This document shows, one piece after another, positions 51,938 to 61,845 of a DNA stretch of 64,000 bases (position 1 is the stretch's first letter; each line of letters starts with the position of its first letter). Below the pieces are notes generated by a model. The model was not told the origin of the DNA, did not search any database, and saw only the letters and a list, made by a program, of their open reading frames with translations. Origin of the DNA: Vibrio diazotrophicus (lineage in GTDB: Bacteria > Pseudomonadota > Gammaproteobacteria > Enterobacterales > Vibrionaceae); assembly GCF_038452265.1 (NCBI RefSeq), contig NZ_CP151843.1, forward strand, positions 434,001 through 498,000. The letters are read 5' to 3'. The translations under genes and the position numbers were made by a program.

Positions 51938-53046
51938 ATCAAGGCGTTAAGGTGACTTTCCAGAAGCATCTGGAAAACGTGGAAATGAACGTGGATTTCA
52001 TTGCGCCAAGCCACGGTATTACCGCAATTTTCGGACGTTCTGGTGCCGGAAAAACCTCGATAGTGAATGCTGTAAGTGGTTTATTAAGCCCCGATACAGG
52101 TAAGATCGTGGTGAATGGTCGAACCGTATTTGATAGTACTCAGGGTACAAATATTGCGGTTGAAAAACGTAATCTCGGCTATGTGTTCCAAGAACCACGG
52201 CTTTTCCCTCATTATACGGTTCAGGGAAATTTAAATTATGGCGTCAGAGAAAAAGACGATGAATATTTCAACTCCATCGTAGAGTTGTTGTCTCTAGAAC
52301 CTTTATTGTCTCGTTATCCAAAAGGGCTCTCAGGTGGTGAGAAGCAACGTGTTGCGATAGGCAGAGCATTGCTGTCGAAACCTGATTTATTGCTAATGGA
52401 TGAGCCGTTAGCTTCTTTAGATTTGCCTCGTAAACGTGAAGTCATGCCTTTCTTAGAGATGCTATCTAAGAAGGTGAAAATTCCGATTCTCTATGTGTCG
52501 CACAGCTTAAGCGAAATTCTAAGATTAGCGGATCATCTTATCGTGATAGATCAGGGTAAGGTCGTCTCAGATGGAAAAATAGAAGATGTTTGGTCATCAA
52601 AAGTGATGCGTCCTTGGCAATCTTTTAGTGAGCAAAGCACTTTATTTTCTGCCACGGTTAGCAAACACAATCTGGAATATGGTTTGACTCAATTGCAATT
52701 TGTCGAAGGTTTAACTTTTTGGGTTCAACAAGTTGATGCCGGAGTTGGATCAACCGTTCGTCTACAAATTAGAGCAAATGACGTTTCGATCGCTCTGGAT
52801 AAAAATGAAAAATCTTCGATTCGAAACATCTTGCCAGCTCGTATCGCGGGTATTGAATATCAGCACTATGGCGATAATAAAAAGAGTGTCGCTGTAAAAC
52901 TGGATTTGAAACAAGGTTGTTATTTATGGGCAACCATCACCAAATGGGCCTTGGACGATCTAAAGTTAGAAGAAGGCATGCAGGTTTTCGCACAGATCAA
53001 AGGCGTAAGCGTCTCACAAAGAGATATTGCGATAGCCAATCTTTAA
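51934..53046 (+). CDS. modC: molybdate ABC transporter, ATP-binding protein
   Basis: A 370-residue protein. Walker A is GRSGAGKT (34-41), the Q-loop is VFQEPRLFPHYTV, the signature is LSGGEKQR, Walker B is LLLMDEPLASLD and the H-loop is LYVSHS. The C-terminal molybdate-binding (TOBE) domain covers about residues 290-370. It powers ModB. The ATGA overlap with modB sets the start; an earlier frame from 51892 is inside modB and rejected. It is the last gene of the operon. Confidence 0.95.
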   Translation: MNQGVKVTFQKHLENVEMNVDFIAPSHGITAIFGRSGAGKTSIVNAVSGLLSPDTGKIVVNGRTVFDSTQGTNIAVEKRNLGYVFQEPRLFPHYTVQGNLNYGVREKDDEYFNSIVELLSLEPLLSRYPKGLSGGEKQRVAIGRALLSKPDLLLMDEPLASLDLPRKREVMPFLEMLSKKVKIPILYVSHSLSEILRLADHLIVIDQGKVVSDGKIEDVWSSKVMRPWQSFSEQSTLFSATVSKHNLEYGLTQLQFVEGLTFWVQQVDAGVGSTVRLQIRANDVSIALDKNEKSSIRNILPARIAGIEYQHYGDNKKSVAVKLDLKQGCYLWATITKWALDDLKLEEGMQVFAQIKGVSVSQRDIAIANL

Positions 53047-53062
53047 ACGAGAAGTGTGAGGG

Positions 53063-53353
53063 TTAGATATGGATATCAAGCAGACTGCCAATCATATCTT
53101 GTTCGCGTTGAATCACATTGGTTCCAACGCGATTATATTGAGCCGCTTGGTTTAGCTTTAGCATCGGTTCAATATCGTTTTTTGAATGGTGGTGGGCTTT
53201 TTTGTGTTCAATAGCATTGAATTTGAGCGCGTCATTGTCCGAAAAGTCATTCTTGAATGAATTGGACTCTTGAATCTCTCTTGCTGCTTCGTCAGCCATT
53301 TTATATGACTGCTGAACAATAGGGTAACCAGACTGTAGAGATGAAATTGACAT
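53063..53353 (-). CDS. small hypothetical protein
   Basis: A 96-residue soluble protein starting MSISSLQSGYPIVQQSYKMADEAAREIQESN, a pattern reminiscent of flagellar hook/rod N-termini, with a hydrophilic middle and RVGTNVIQREQDMIGSLLDIHI at the end. This Ser/Gln-rich start resembles short proteins sometimes labelled flagellar in vibrios, but no flagellar function can be claimed. AGAGGGATT precedes the ATG. Converges on modC. Confidence 0.7.
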   Translation of the reverse strand: MSISSLQSGYPIVQQSYKMADEAAREIQESNSFKNDFSDNDALKFNAIEHKKAHHHSKNDIEPMLKLNQAAQYNRVGTNVIQREQDMIGSLLDIHI

Positions 53354-53427
53354 ACGCTAATCCCTCTTAGTGATAAAAGCTTATGCCTTGTTCATTTATT
53401 ATGCAAGTTAACGGTGCACAAACGCAG

Positions 53428-53589
53428 TTACGAGAACAACTTAGAGATTAATTCTAACTCTTCAGAAGTCACCAGCTCAGATCTTTCCCCTTCTAGAGAA
53501 TGAGAAATCTCACCTTGCAGCGCACGCAGTTGCTGAGGTGTTAACTGCTGTAACTGTGATTTGAAATTATCAAACTGAACGCTGTTCAT
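53428..53589 (-). CDS. small conserved hypothetical protein
   Basis: A 53-residue protein (73 if an upstream start at 53649 is used): MNSVQFDNFKSQLQQLTPQQLRALQGEISHSLEG, ending in VTSEELELISKLFS. The QFDNF..LTPQQLRALQGEI stretch resembles the N-terminus of some transposases, but also short stand-alone Vibrio proteins; no other transposase part is here. Function is unknown. The start choice is uncertain. Confidence 0.6.
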   Translation of the reverse strand: MNSVQFDNFKSQLQQLTPQQLRALQGEISHSLEGERSELVTSEELELISKLFS

Positions 53590-53743
53590 CCTAATGTCCC
53601 GTAATAACCTGTTTTCACGTCTCGCCATGGTCTTGTAGTTCATGAGCACCTAAACCTTACTGTGTAAGATAAGACTGACATTCATGTTAGTATTCGTACT
53701 GATGCTTATGTCCGAAAAGTGTCAGGTTATATGCCTGCTAATG

Positions 53744-53786
53744 TAAAAAAACGCATGTTGGTGCCATTTTTCTCAATGGCACCAAC
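53744..53786 (-). terminator. terminator after the FUSC-family gene
   Basis: Perfect 12-base arms (GTTGGTGCCATT / AATGGCACCAAC) with a six-base loop. On the minus strand, seven T residues follow after a five-base gap. It starts about eight bases after the stop. Confidence 0.88.
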
Positions 53787-53793
53787 AGTGGTT

Positions 53794-55968
53794 CTATAAG
53801 GACGGTTGCTTGCTAGGAGGGACACGTACAGCGAACTTGGCTGCCAGTGAATGCAGCTCAGGTAGCATTCGGTAAATCAAATGGAGTTGTTGAAGCACTA
53901 AGCGAGCAGAACTGCTATCTTCTTCACGCCATTCACTTAGACGTTCTTTTAACCCTGAATCATCAATATTGATTGCGTCAGATTCAGTGCAGTGATTATA
54001 AAGTTGCTGATAGAGCGCATCTAAGTGCTGGTGAATCACGCGATGAGACTCCAAGACCAATTGGTGCACTGTTTCATCATCAATTCGAGTTCGGTGAGCG
54101 CCTAATGCTGAGGTGTAGCTCAGCAGGGCATGGTTAAGAGTGAGGAAACGAAAACTCTCATCTGTTGCGGCTCTATATTTACCCGGTTCTGCAAGCATAT
54201 TACTTACTGCTACGGCTAAAGCTGCGTCTTGGTTATGCGCCTGACGCCTTGCAATTCGGTAACTCAGGTTATCTTTCTTACCAATTCGATATTGACCGAT
54301 GATCTGATCTAAATACTGCTTGTTTGCATCTACAGCATCGGCCATTACCTTGTGCAAACGCTTTGACTGCCAGTCCGGAAGAATAAAGTAAACGGCAAAC
54401 ACCGCTAGCGCACAACCTGTTAGCGTATCTGCAAGGCGAGGGAATACCACGGCATAACCTTCACCAAGCTGGTTGAAGCAAAACAGTACGAGTACGGTAA
54501 TAAATCCGGTCGCATAGCCATAATTGTTAATACGGAAGGCGAAAAACATCACGCCGGAGAAGACGATAAATACTAGCTGGCTTTCAAGCGAGGGAAATAA
54601 GGTTAACAGCGGTACGCCTATCAACAGGCCTGCAATAGTGCCAATGATCCTCGCTTTCAGTTTTTGACGTGTTGAGGCAAAGTTTGGTTGGCAGACAAAT
54701 AAAGTCGTTAGCAGAATCCAGTAACCACGCTCTATCCCTAAGCCTTGAATGATCCCATACCCAGCGGTTAACGCGAGAGACATTCGAACCGCATGTCGGA
54801 ACAGTAATGAATCAGTAGTCAGATTAGATTTAATCCTTAACCAGGCCGTTTTGAACGTATGGGCTTCAGTATCTTGTAAGATGCCATCTTCAAGTTTTGT
54901 CGTGTCAGGATTGCTCACGTTACATAACTGTTTTTCTACCGTCGCGAGGTTGTTGAACAGATACCCAAGCTGAGCAAGTGAGACTTTCCACTCTTTATTC
55001 TCTTGTTGTTGAAGATGATTAAGGGATAGCTGAAGTTCATCAAGCGCGATGATCGAATCACTATCATGGATATAAGGCAAACCTAACTGAATGGAATGCG
55101 CAACTTGATGACAAGCTTGAGCTTGTTTCTGCAATAAGTGTTTGAGCCGAAACAGCACATCTGAGCGCTCGAACTGCCCTGAAAGCTCCTGATAACGATA
55201 GTGGGTTGAACTTACCCTCTCATGAATATCCTGTGCCAGAAAATAGATATTAAGAAAACGGTCGCTGGCACTGTCTACGTGGCCTCTCTTTGAGCGAGTA
55301 AGAAATACTGCTTTACACTGATTGAGTGCAGAAACTGTGGCTGAGTTTAAGTTGGCTTCAGTAATACGATGTGGTTGAGGCGATAAACCGGATACAGGGT
55401 GGAACAGTTCCGCTTTAGCATCGAGGTATTGACCAATTTGAACAAAGACATTGGCAAGGCTTTGTTGCACTGGTTGAAGTGGCCAGAGAACATGCCAGAT
55501 CATTGAAAGGAAGTAATACCAAGCACAACCAGTCAGTAATAGTAAAGGCTGGAACCAAATATTCGTACTGTGATGAGCGCCTAACATGGTGTAGATAGCA
55601 ATAAGCAAGGAGCCGAAGGCAATACTTGCATAACGACTACCGATAGCACCAAGCATGATGAAGCCAAAAGTCGACGTAAACAGGCCAATAGCGAAAAGTA
55701 TCGGCGTTTTAAACAAGATTTCGATTGAGAAGGCAGCAAGAGCAAAACAGAAAAATGTTAGGGTGATGGCTTTTAATCGACCTGTAAAGCTGTCGTCTCG
55801 CTCGGCAAGTGCCGCAGCGATAACGCCCAGTATCAGAGGTGTCACCCAAGTGTTTAGACTGTAATACCAAGTTGGAACGACAACACCGAGTAGTGCAATG
55901 AAAATCAGCACACTGTAGTTGATGGTTTTATTAGCCCATAGAACACGAAGTCGTTTTAACAAATACAC
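53794..55968 (-). CDS. yccS: FUSC-family membrane protein, YccS type
   Basis: A 724-residue protein with two clusters of membrane segments (about residues 15-155 and 395-520) separated and followed by soluble helical domains. GYGIIQGLGIERGYWILLTTLFVCQPNFASTRQKLKARIIGTIAGLLIGVPLL is the YccS/FUSC signature. The family is related to AaeB-type efflux proteins, but YccS itself has no proven substrate. It is transcribed alone, leftward, and ends at a strong terminator. Confidence 0.9.
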   Translation of the reverse strand: MYLLKRLRVLWANKTINYSVLIFIALLGVVVPTWYYSLNTWVTPLILGVIAAALAERDDSFTGRLKAITLTFFCFALAAFSIEILFKTPILFAIGLFTSTFGFIMLGAIGSRYASIAFGSLLIAIYTMLGAHHSTNIWFQPLLLLTGCAWYYFLSMIWHVLWPLQPVQQSLANVFVQIGQYLDAKAELFHPVSGLSPQPHRITEANLNSATVSALNQCKAVFLTRSKRGHVDSASDRFLNIYFLAQDIHERVSSTHYRYQELSGQFERSDVLFRLKHLLQKQAQACHQVAHSIQLGLPYIHDSDSIIALDELQLSLNHLQQQENKEWKVSLAQLGYLFNNLATVEKQLCNVSNPDTTKLEDGILQDTEAHTFKTAWLRIKSNLTTDSLLFRHAVRMSLALTAGYGIIQGLGIERGYWILLTTLFVCQPNFASTRQKLKARIIGTIAGLLIGVPLLTLFPSLESQLVFIVFSGVMFFAFRINNYGYATGFITVLVLFCFNQLGEGYAVVFPRLADTLTGCALAVFAVYFILPDWQSKRLHKVMADAVDANKQYLDQIIGQYRIGKKDNLSYRIARRQAHNQDAALAVAVSNMLAEPGKYRAATDESFRFLTLNHALLSYTSALGAHRTRIDDETVHQLVLESHRVIHQHLDALYQQLYNHCTESDAINIDDSGLKERLSEWREEDSSSARLVLQQLHLIYRMLPELHSLAAKFAVRVPPSKQPSL

Positions 55969-56154
55969 GATGGCCCATCACTGTTAAAAATAAAAATTGA
56001 GTGTATCAGACTGTGTTGATAACTTTTTGATCAAATTACATAAATAATCTCATGCGAGCACAAAGTAAACATCAAACATTATTGACATTATTTTGGCTTC
56101 ACGCTAAGTGGTTAGGGTATGATGGTTGGCAACGAATTCAAAGAGCAAATATCA

Positions 56155-58218
56155 ATGCAGCTGAGAGCAAATAAGACTGCACAGTTTTTTATTTCTAGTG
56201 AATATAATCAAGTTGAGCTTGGTAATGAATGTGTCATTCTCTCATCGTTAATGACTGAAGAGCATATTCCTTTTAACGTGTGGAATGGAAAAGTAAAAAT
56301 TCAACGTGGTGCCATTTGGGGAGCACTTCAATTCTTCGCACATGAAGAAAATGGTAAACAGCGAACTTGGTTAGTTCAGGGGTTACCTTGGCCTGATTGC
56401 CGCCAATTTGCCCACAAAGCTGTTGCTATCTATCAAAATTGGCACAATCAACAATGTGCTCAGTTGAGCCAGTATCTACCACAATGGCAGCAAGAGCTGA
56501 CACGCTTAATTCGATTACCGTCATTCTTACCGCATTCGCTCGTCGACAGCTGGGTTAATCGTGTATACGACGATTTGACAACGATGGGGATGTCGTTAGA
56601 AGAAGCGCATAAGCGTTTGCCCGAACACATTGCTAGTTTGTCACCTTGGATACTCAATACTTCTGACCAACTCTTAGAAAGAAACAGTCGTTGGATTGAA
56701 AATGAAAGATTGAACTGGGAAGTTTTGTTCAATCAGGTTGAGTCTTCACCATTGAATATTTCTCAACAGCATGCCGTATTACTCAATGATGATCACAACC
56801 TAGTCTTAGCGGGTGCAGGTTCAGGTAAAACAAGCGTGCTCACCGCTAGAGTCGCTTATCTTTTACAGAGCCATTTAGCCCAAGCCGAAGAAATCTTGTT
56901 GGTCGCTTTCGGCCGTGACGCTGCGGGTGAAATGGAGCAGAGATTAAAGAACAAAATAGGCTTAGCGGCAGAGAAGATCCAAGTAAACACATTCCATCAA
57001 CTTGGCTTGAGTATTCTAAACAAGGTTGATGGTGGTAATGCCGTTATCTCGCCAATTGCTTTAGATGAAAAGCTTAAGAAGGCATGGTGTATCGACTGGC
57101 TTAAACGCCACTGGATGACACCGACAAACTTTAAGCGTTGGCAAAAGCATTTATCACAATGGCCAATTGCATATCTGGCGGGAGATGATGAACTCGGCAG
57201 CCATGTCGAGAACCCCAAATTGATTGCTTGGCTTGAGAAACAGTTAGACCAATTGGCCTTACTTGGCATATCGAAAAAGTCGGTCCAAGAGCGTTTGGTT
57301 GAGCATCCTGATTATCCTCGTCTTAACAGTGAACTCGCTCTATGTTGGCCTTGCTATCAAGCTTGGCAAGAAATGCTCAAAGAAAGCAACCACATCGACT
57401 TCAACATCATGATCAGTCGTGCTACGAATTATGTGACGAAAAGGAAGTTCGCTGCTCCTTGGAAGTTCATCATGATTGATGAATATCAGGATATATCACC
57501 GCAGCGTTTGGATCTGATTCAAGCTTTGTGTGAACAGAATACAAACCAGTGCAATTTGTTCGCGGTTGGTGATGATTGGCAATCGATATACCAATTCGCG
57601 GGATCCGATGTCGATCTCACCACCGATTTCGAATCACGTATGCCATATTCGACAGTGCATCATCTAGATACAACCTACCGTTTCAACGATAAGTTGGGTG
57701 AAGTGGCGAATCGTTTTGTTCAGCAAAACCCACAGCAACGTGAAAAGACACTCAACAGCGTGAAGACACAAAGTAGCAAAGCGGTAGTGCTATCGCCGAG
57801 TAGCAGCGTTGAGAAAATTTTAGATGGTTTAAATCGCAAAGCATCAGGCGTAAAAACGGTACTTTTACTTGGCCGTAATCATTACAACAAACCTGAACTG
57901 TTGCGAGATTGGCAAAACCGTTTCTTATCACTTAAGTTAGAATTTATGACCTGTCATGCCAGCAAAGGTAAAGAAGCAGATTATGTGATTATTCTTTCTG
58001 TGGATGAAGGGCAGTTCCCTGCGAGAGTTAAAGCGTTACACCTTGATGGCGCATTGACAGCCTCTAATGACAATTTTGCATTTGCAGAAGAAAGACGATT
58101 ATTTTATGTAGCAATGACTCGTGCACGTGAGAAAGTATGGATTACTTATACCGGAAATGGTTCAGTGTTTGTGCAGGAGTTGTTGAATGGCGATTATCCA
58201 GTGACTAAGAAAAGTTAA
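56155..58218 (+). CDS. helD: DNA helicase IV
   Basis: A 687-residue superfamily I helicase close to E. coli HelD. After an about 200-residue N-terminal domain come Walker A (LAGAGSGKTSV), VAFGRDAAGEMEQRL, VNTFHQLGL, Walker B/II (IMIDEYQDISPQRLDL), VGDDWQSIYQFAGSDV, LDTTYRFN, MTCHASKGKEADYVII and VAMTRAREKVW. It unwinds DNA 3' to 5' and acts in recombination. Although an ATG at 56119 is open, MQLRANKTAQFF at 56155 aligns with the E. coli start (MELKATTLGKRL). pncA follows after 11 bases. Confidence 0.92.
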   Translation: MQLRANKTAQFFISSEYNQVELGNECVILSSLMTEEHIPFNVWNGKVKIQRGAIWGALQFFAHEENGKQRTWLVQGLPWPDCRQFAHKAVAIYQNWHNQQCAQLSQYLPQWQQELTRLIRLPSFLPHSLVDSWVNRVYDDLTTMGMSLEEAHKRLPEHIASLSPWILNTSDQLLERNSRWIENERLNWEVLFNQVESSPLNISQQHAVLLNDDHNLVLAGAGSGKTSVLTARVAYLLQSHLAQAEEILLVAFGRDAAGEMEQRLKNKIGLAAEKIQVNTFHQLGLSILNKVDGGNAVISPIALDEKLKKAWCIDWLKRHWMTPTNFKRWQKHLSQWPIAYLAGDDELGSHVENPKLIAWLEKQLDQLALLGISKKSVQERLVEHPDYPRLNSELALCWPCYQAWQEMLKESNHIDFNIMISRATNYVTKRKFAAPWKFIMIDEYQDISPQRLDLIQALCEQNTNQCNLFAVGDDWQSIYQFAGSDVDLTTDFESRMPYSTVHHLDTTYRFNDKLGEVANRFVQQNPQQREKTLNSVKTQSSKAVVLSPSSSVEKILDGLNRKASGVKTVLLLGRNHYNKPELLRDWQNRFLSLKLEFMTCHASKGKEADYVIILSVDEGQFPARVKALHLDGALTASNDNFAFAEERRLFYVAMTRAREKVWITYTGNGSVFVQELLNGDYPVTKKS

Positions 58219-58229
58219 AAGGATTCCAT

Positions 58230-58847
58230 ATGACCCAAGCATTATTATTAGTGGATGTTCAAAATGATTTTTCACCATCGGGTGCTTTACCTGTTGCGGA
58301 TGGTGACCAAATTGTCCCCGTAATTAATCGGCTAATTCCTCATTTCAAACACATTGTTGCAACTAAAGACTGGCATCCAGCCGGGCATTCAAGCTTCGCT
58401 TCTTCTAATGATCAGAAGGTTGGGGAAGTGATCGTTTTAGATGGTATACCGCAAATCATGTGGCCAGATCACTGTGTTCAGGACAGCGAAGGTTCGGAGT
58501 TCATTTCTGGTCTTAATGTTGAGGCGATTACAAAAGTCATTTACAAAGGGACCAACCCTAAGATTGATAGCTACAGCGGCTTTTTCGACAACCAAAGACT
58601 TCAAGCGACGGGATTGGCTGACTATTTAAATTCTAATGGAATTAAAGAGCTGGTGATCGTTGGGCTCGCAACTGATTACTGTGTGAAGTTCACGGCTTTA
58701 GATGCGGTTTCTCTTGGATTCAAAACTTCGGTTGTTCAAGATGCTTGCCGAGGCGTAGAAATGGCGCAAGGCGATGTGGAAAGTGCTTGGAAGCAAATGA
58801 AGCAGGCTGGTTGCAAACTCATTCAATCGGATGACATTGCGGGTTAG
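58230..58847 (+). CDS. pncA: nicotinamidase
   Basis: A 205-residue enzyme with the catalytic residues D10 (LLVDVQNDF), Lys in KVIYKGTNP, and C151 (GLATDYCVKFTALDAV). The metal site is in TKDWHPAGHSSF. It turns nicotinamide into nicotinic acid for NAD salvage. AAAGGATT precedes the ATG and the gene is likely co-transcribed with helD. A bidirectional terminator follows. Confidence 0.95.
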   Translation: MTQALLLVDVQNDFSPSGALPVADGDQIVPVINRLIPHFKHIVATKDWHPAGHSSFASSNDQKVGEVIVLDGIPQIMWPDHCVQDSEGSEFISGLNVEAITKVIYKGTNPKIDSYSGFFDNQRLQATGLADYLNSNGIKELVIVGLATDYCVKFTALDAVSLGFKTSVVQDACRGVEMAQGDVESAWKQMKQAGCKLIQSDDIAG

Positions 58848-58872
58848 TTACCTTGCCTTGTTTGTTATCAAG

Positions 58873-58898
58873 AAAAAATCCCCTGATAAGGGGATTTT
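58873..58898. terminator. bidirectional terminator between pncA and mgsA
   Basis: AAAATCCCC and GGGGATTTT form a nine-base stem, extended by a T-A pair, with A- and T-runs on the two sides. It lies between convergent genes. Confidence 0.88.
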
Positions 58899-58908
58899 GC
58901 ATATTTGG

Positions 58909-59364
58909 TTATAGACGTTCTGCTAAGTAAGCTTCGTAATCAGGGATCTCGATACTTACTTCTTTATCCATAAATTCCGAGCTAAACAGGAATTTGGCTG
59001 TTGCTCGGTTCGTTGCAACAGGAATATTCCAAACTCCAGCAATACGCAGTAATGCTTTAACATCAGGGTCGTGTGGAACTGCATTAAGCGGATCCCAGAA
59101 GAAAATCAAGACATCAATTTTACCTTCAGAAATCAATGCGCCTAGTTGTTGGTCACCACCCATTGGGCCACTGATAAGGCTTTTGATAGGTAGGCCAGTT
59201 TCTTTGTTCAACATGTTACCAGTGGTACCAGTAGCGTATAGAAAGTGACCCTGTAGTTTTTCTTTGTTCTCTTTTACCCAGCGTAGAAGTTCAGGTTTAC
59301 AGTTGTCATGTGCGACAAGAGCTACGTGCTTTGACGCAGCCATTGTGCGGGTTGTTATTTTCAT
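58909..59364 (-). CDS. mgsA: methylglyoxal synthase
   Basis: A 151-residue enzyme of normal length. VALVAHDNCKPELLRWV, YATGTTGNML and the catalytic D71 in SGPMGGDQQLGALI are conserved, as is the late His in DPLNAVPHDPDVKALLRI. It converts dihydroxyacetone phosphate into methylglyoxal, a bypass under phosphate limitation. It is transcribed alone, leftward. The about 290 bases between it and glgC hold only the glgC terminator candidate. Confidence 0.96.
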   Translation of the reverse strand: MKITTRTMAASKHVALVAHDNCKPELLRWVKENKEKLQGHFLYATGTTGNMLNKETGLPIKSLISGPMGGDQQLGALISEGKIDVLIFFWDPLNAVPHDPDVKALLRIAGVWNIPVATNRATAKFLFSSEFMDKEVSIEIPDYEAYLAERL

Positions 59365-59586
59365 CTATTTGTTCCCAACAATTGGATTTGTTACTTAAAT
59401 AACGAAATACCTGTGGTTATTCAATCTCTTTTATTGAAAATGTTGTTATTTCGCCTATTCGTTCCTTAAAACCATGATACAGGTTTCAATTGGTTAAATT
59501 GTGACAATCTCTGGTTGCATGTGTTTCATCATCAAATATTTTGAGACACCAGAACTTAGAACGGGGAATAGATGGGAATGGTATGC

Positions 59587-59626
59587 AAAACTAGCTGGAT
59601 ACAGTGTCGAACAGCCAGCCAGTTTT
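59587..59626 (-). terminator. terminator-like hairpin after glgC
   Basis: AAAACTAGCTGG (59587-59598) and CCAGCCAGTTTT (59615-59626) pair over 12 bases with one G-T/A-C mismatch; on the minus strand TTTT ends the stem. It starts about 28 bases after the glgC stop. Confidence 0.6.
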
Positions 59627-59653
59627 GTAGGAAGTCCAATATGTTATTTGCTG

Positions 59654-60868
59654 CTAAAACTTATAACTTTCAGGAACGACGACGATACCTTTTTCAGAAA
59701 TTGTGAAATGTTTAGCATCTTCCTTAGAGTCTAATCCTATCTGTGTATTAGGTGGTATTTTCACGTGCTTATCAATAATGCAATTTACAAGCTGGCATCC
59801 TTCACCAACTTCAACATCATCAAATAAGATACTATCGACAACAGTAGCACTGTCATTGATCACTACACTTCCAGAAATGATCGAGTGATGAACTGAACCG
59901 CCAGAGTTGATCACTCCGTTAGAAATGATGGAGTTGATGAAAATCCCCTCGTTGCCTGTCGCTGAAGAGACAGTTCTGGCTGGTGGAAGCTGCGGTTCAT
60001 AAGTTCTAATCGCCCAGTTCTTTTGATAAAGGTTCATCGGCGGAATTGGCTCCAATAGATCCATATTGGCTTCATAAAAAGAGTCTATGGTACCGACGTC
60101 GCGCCAATAGCAATCACGATCAACACGTCCTTTCTCATTACAGAATTCATACGCATAGACGCTTCGGCCTTCAATGAGTTTTGGAATGATGTCTTTACCA
60201 AAATCGTGCGTAGAAGCTTCTACTTCGGAGTCTTCATGCAGTGCTTGTTTAAGTACATCCATAGAGAAAATGTATATCCCCATAGAAACAAGGCTAGAAT
60301 TGGGGCTATTCGGCATTGACGGTGGGTCATTGGGTTTTTCAACAAACGAAGTGATTCGGTTCTCTTCATCAATCCCCATAACACCAAAGGCTGACGCTTG
60401 TTCTCTTGGAACTTCCATGCAAGCAATGGTCAGTTTCGCGCCCTTAGCCTTATGTTCCTCCAGCATGGCGGCATAGTCCATACGATAGATATGATCGCCA
60501 GAAAGCACGACGACGTGTTTAGCGTCGCTACGAGAGAGTAGCCACATGTTGTGAAATAGAGCATCTGCTGTACCTTCATACCATTTTCCACCCTTTCGCA
60601 TTTGTGGGGGGACAACAGTGATAAATTCACCCAATTCAGGATTGAAAATAGACCAGCCATCTCGTAGATGCTTTTGTAAGGAATGGGACTTGTACTGCGT
60701 CAATACGAGTATTCGACGTAATCCGGAATGTAGGCAGTTGGTTAAGGTAAAATCAATAATTCGATACTTACCGCCAAAAGGTACTGCGGGTTTGGCACGA
60801 TCGTCAGTGAGGGGGGATAATCGTGAACCCATACCGCCGGCTAGTATTACCGCTAAGGTGTCTTGCAT
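59654..60868 (-). CDS. glgC: glucose-1-phosphate adenylyltransferase
   Basis: A 404-residue enzyme: AVILAGGMGSRLSPLTDDRAKPAVPFGGKYRIIDF, KGGKWYEGTADA, VVVLSGDHIYRMDY, GVMGIDEENRI, FVEKP and a C-terminal left-handed beta-helix. It makes ADP-glucose for glycogen. The start 12 codons further up (60904) is less likely, since the ATG at 60868 has GGGAGA nearby. No other glycogen gene is next to it. Confidence 0.95.
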   Translation of the reverse strand: MQDTLAVILAGGMGSRLSPLTDDRAKPAVPFGGKYRIIDFTLTNCLHSGLRRILVLTQYKSHSLQKHLRDGWSIFNPELGEFITVVPPQMRKGGKWYEGTADALFHNMWLLSRSDAKHVVVLSGDHIYRMDYAAMLEEHKAKGAKLTIACMEVPREQASAFGVMGIDEENRITSFVEKPNDPPSMPNSPNSSLVSMGIYIFSMDVLKQALHEDSEVEASTHDFGKDIIPKLIEGRSVYAYEFCNEKGRVDRDCYWRDVGTIDSFYEANMDLLEPIPPMNLYQKNWAIRTYEPQLPPARTVSSATGNEGIFINSIISNGVINSGGSVHHSIISGSVVINDSATVVDSILFDDVEVGEGCQLVNCIIDKHVKIPPNTQIGLDSKEDAKHFTISEKGIVVVPESYKF

Positions 60869-61137
60869 CTTATTTCTCCCTAAATATGTGCAATTCATTT
60901 TCACTTTTTAGAGAGTAGTACAAGTTTCGAGCCAAAGTTGAATACCCAGTCTTTTCTTGGGTCATTTATATGAGAAAACACTAATGCACCAAAATAATGC
61001 AAAAAGCTCGACTATTTGGCTTTTAAATGGTGCAGATAATTGTCTATAAAAAGTTCTCTATTGTGGCTGTTAACTAATAGAGTTAAACCCTTAATCTTTT
61101 GTCGAGTTTACAATGTAAATCTCATGTATGGCATGGC

Positions 61138-61707
61138 TTATGGTGGTATAGGTGCAGTGATATTTTGCAAGGTTAAGATTTCGCGATCGTAGTAGCTCCT
61201 CATTGTAAAGAGTTGCTGTTTAAAGTTAGTAAACTCTTGTATCAGTTGCCTGTTAGATCGCACATAGTGTTGCGCTGCCACTTCATTTGTTATCAGCCTA
61301 TCAACTTCGCAGTCTTGTCCTATTTTATTCCATGCGGATATTTGCGTAGTCACTTCCTGAGAGATCTCATCTAAGTATGAGACTAATGAGCTGATCTTTT
61401 GCCGTGATTCCAACGCAGCTTCTATTTGTCTATCGATCTTGCTTCGAAAGTGATTTGAGTTCTTAGCCCATAGATAGGTGAGTTCTTGGTTCGAAAACTC
61501 AAGATGGAGAAAAATGGACTGTTGGAAACTTGGTAACCACTTGTTGTATTTCTGCGCTAACGAATTGTACTTGCGATCTAACGCTTGTTGAGAAACAAGC
61601 GCTTTGTTCCAATCCTGCTCATTACACTGGCTCGCATGGGTAAGCCAAGATAAAGTTATCAAGATAATGGTCGTTATAGAGATCAAGTGCGTTTTAGATA
61701 GTTTCAT
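61138..61707 (-). CDS. hypothetical periplasmic helical protein
   Basis: A 189-residue protein with a signal peptide (LISITTIILITLSWLTHA) and a mature part that is almost all helix and likely coiled coil (QALDRKYNSLAQKYNKW, RSKIDRQIEAALESRQKISSLVSYLDEISQEV, RQLIQEFTNFKQQLFTMRSYYD). Two cysteines, C28 and the one in QDCEVD, could form a disulfide. No domain is recognised. It is divergent from the SH3-like gene, with about 140 bases between. Confidence 0.68.
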   Translation of the reverse strand: MKLSKTHLISITTIILITLSWLTHASQCNEQDWNKALVSQQALDRKYNSLAQKYNKWLPSFQQSIFLHLEFSNQELTYLWAKNSNHFRSKIDRQIEAALESRQKISSLVSYLDEISQEVTTQISAWNKIGQDCEVDRLITNEVAAQHYVRSNRQLIQEFTNFKQQLFTMRSYYDREILTLQNITAPIPP

Positions 61708-61845
61708 TGTCGAATGCTAATGTACTCACAAGAGTGGTAATCCTAGCAGTGGTCAAATAATCACCACTGCTAGGATTATTGTAGTTAAAGAAAAGAAAGT
61801 ATTGAGAATCCTCTGGGCTCAAACCATAAGGTATGGCGTATACAA

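Noticed and set aside
53428..53589. Transposase fragment
   Set aside because: Only a short N-terminal resemblance; no catalytic part or terminal repeats, so treated as a small hypothetical gene.
59501..59734. Rightward open frame of 77 codons
   Set aside because: Overlaps the glgC 3' end on the other strand and the glgC terminator; no domain.
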